This document shows positions 8,118 to 9,189 of a stretch of 9,189 nucleotides of DNA, piece by piece. Made by a program: the position numbers and the translations under genes. This DNA comes from Desulfobacula sp. (GTDB taxonomy: Bacteria; Desulfobacterota; Desulfobacteria; Desulfobacterales; Desulfobacteraceae): NCBI GenBank assembly GCA_029940245.1, contig JAOZRF010000030.1, positions 3,842 to 13,030 of the forward strand. The letters are read 5' to 3'. Within the stretch, counting starts at the first letter, position 1. Each line of letters begins with the position of its first letter. The notes beneath the pieces are model-generated. The model ran no database searches, was not told the DNA's origin, and saw nothing but the letters and a program-made list of their open reading frames with translations.

Positions 8118-9189
8118 GGGAAAATCTCAAACAACACCTTTTTTTTCAAAACCTGCTCAAGACCCTTAAAGGGAAAATCCATAGTTTCGAAGATATTTTT
8201 AAGCAACTGGAAAAGGTTACTAAAGGTCTAAAAAATGATGACCACCAATACAAAGTAAATGTGCTAATCAGCCTTCTTGCATTAGTTTCTGAAGCACGGA
8301 CTAAAGTAATCTCAATAACGCCTGATGGAATAGAAAATTCAACAATTCGACCTTTTTTGAATATAAGGGTTCAGCTGTGGATGAGAGAACTTCGACGTAT
8401 GATTGCTGAAGTTTCAGCTAAACCACGTTTGCGCTTTGCTGATGATCTAAATGAGGATCAGCTAAAAACTCATCTTCCCTTGGTTCACTGTAGGGAGTGC
8501 GGCGTCATGGGATGGTCAGGGCTTAAACGAAAAATAAGTTCAGAAATAAATGGCGATCTCAAAGATTATTACTATGCTTTTTTCACCCATGATCCAAAGG
8601 TGGTTTACCTGTTTCCAGAAGATGGGCAACCATCAGTGCCGGTGCTAAAAGAGCAATCAGAAAGGCGTACAAATACCCCTAAAATCGGTATGGTTTATTT
8701 TTGTACAAAATGTCTGAATGTTACAACCAAAGCGAATGTTGATCGGTGTCCATTCTGTGAGCATGAAGAACTGCTTTTGGTTTATATGCCAGAAGTAAGA
8801 AAATCGAAAGGCAACCGCCAAATCAGTTTGAATGACTGTCCCTATTGTGATTCACGAAACAGCCTTACTCTTTTAGGCTCACGAGCGGCAAGCCTCACCA
8901 GTGTTATGATTGTGCAGCTTTATTCCTCTACCTATAACGATGATAAAAAGCTGCTTACATTTTCTGATAATGTCCAGGACGCAGCTCATCGAGCTGGGTT
9001 TTTTAACGGCAGAACGTATCGGTTTAATTTTCGTACTGCTCTTCAAAAAATGGTTTTAGAAGTTGGGGACGGTAAGAACCTGACGGATTTAATAGATGAT
9101 TTTATTGATTATTGGGTAAACAGACTCGAAGAAAAAAAATATATTGCAACCTTTCTCGCGCCTAATATGGAGTGGCTCAACGATTATGG
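8015..9189 (+). pseudogene. Continuation of the large helicase in the -1 frame, zinc-binding region (3' partial)
   Basis: This stretch is open to the window end and carries on the same helicase. It starts with a helical linker (EEYIKAQHILWLGEE). Four Cys-X2-Cys pairs follow, with first and second Cys codons at 8489/8498, 8702/8711, 8747/8756 and 8837/8846; the middle two (FCTKC, RCPFC) look like a zinc ribbon. Next comes GSRAASLTSVMIVQLYSS and then FSDNVQDAAHRAGFF (about 8960-9004), recalling the FTDNRQDA-type motif at the start of the second RecA domain in large DUF1998-associated helicases. Motifs V and VI and any DUF1998 domain would lie beyond 9189. No good independent start exists: the first in-frame GTG is at 8261, TTG at 8357 and ATG at 8381, none with a convincing ribosome binding site. 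It is therefore the downstream half of a broken gene, or of an intact gene with a sequencing error, rather than a separate gene. Confidence 0.8.

Noticed and set aside
8139..8146. Run of eight T as a phase-variable or slippage site rescuing the broken helicase
   Set aside because: It lies after the premature stop at 8115-8117, and helicase-like sequence is already in the new frame by 8018, so slippage here cannot repair the frame. In that frame the run encodes an ordinary Leu-Phe-Phe.

Overview
The window is part of one operon-like block, all on the + strand, running off both ends. In order it holds: the C-terminal half of an SNF2-type helicase (1-1776); a very large N6-adenine DNA methyltransferase (1776-6467, 1563 aa); a small PUA/EVE-like protein resembling the N-terminal domain of Mrr-type restriction enzymes (6488-7000, 170 aa); and the N-terminal part of a large DEAD/DEAH-type helicase with zinc-binding cysteine pairs (from 7059), whose reading frame is broken by an apparent one-base loss near 8015-8036 and then stays open to the window end at 9189.

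An SNF2 helicase next to a giant adenine methylase is the hallmark of class 1 DISARM (drmD-drmMI). The last helicase looks more like the large DUF1998-associated family (YprA/MrfA, DruE of Druantia). A stand-alone EVE-like reader sits where canonical class 1 DISARM would go straight to drmA. I therefore read the window as an anti-phage defence island of DISARM-related type with a non-canonical composition. The methylase would mark host DNA, the EVE-like protein could sense modified bases, and the two helicases could remodel or translocate on invading DNA. No classical nuclease motif is visible here; one could lie outside the window.

Layout: helicase and methylase overlap by one base (TAATG). 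The methylase and EVE genes are 20 bases apart with a strong ribosome binding site. The EVE gene and last helicase are separated by 58 bases with a weak ribosome binding site and no clear terminator. There is no gene-free stretch over 300 bases. I see no tRNA, rRNA, CRISPR array, insertion sequence or attachment site.

Organism: Gram-negative-style Shine-Dalgarno sites and moderate-to-low GC with local swings (28 of 60 bases GC at 3001-3060 but 10 of 60 at 5281-5340) would fit a Desulfobacterota-like or similar environmental bacterium. This is a weak guess. Defence islands move between lineages, so the taxonomic signal is poor.
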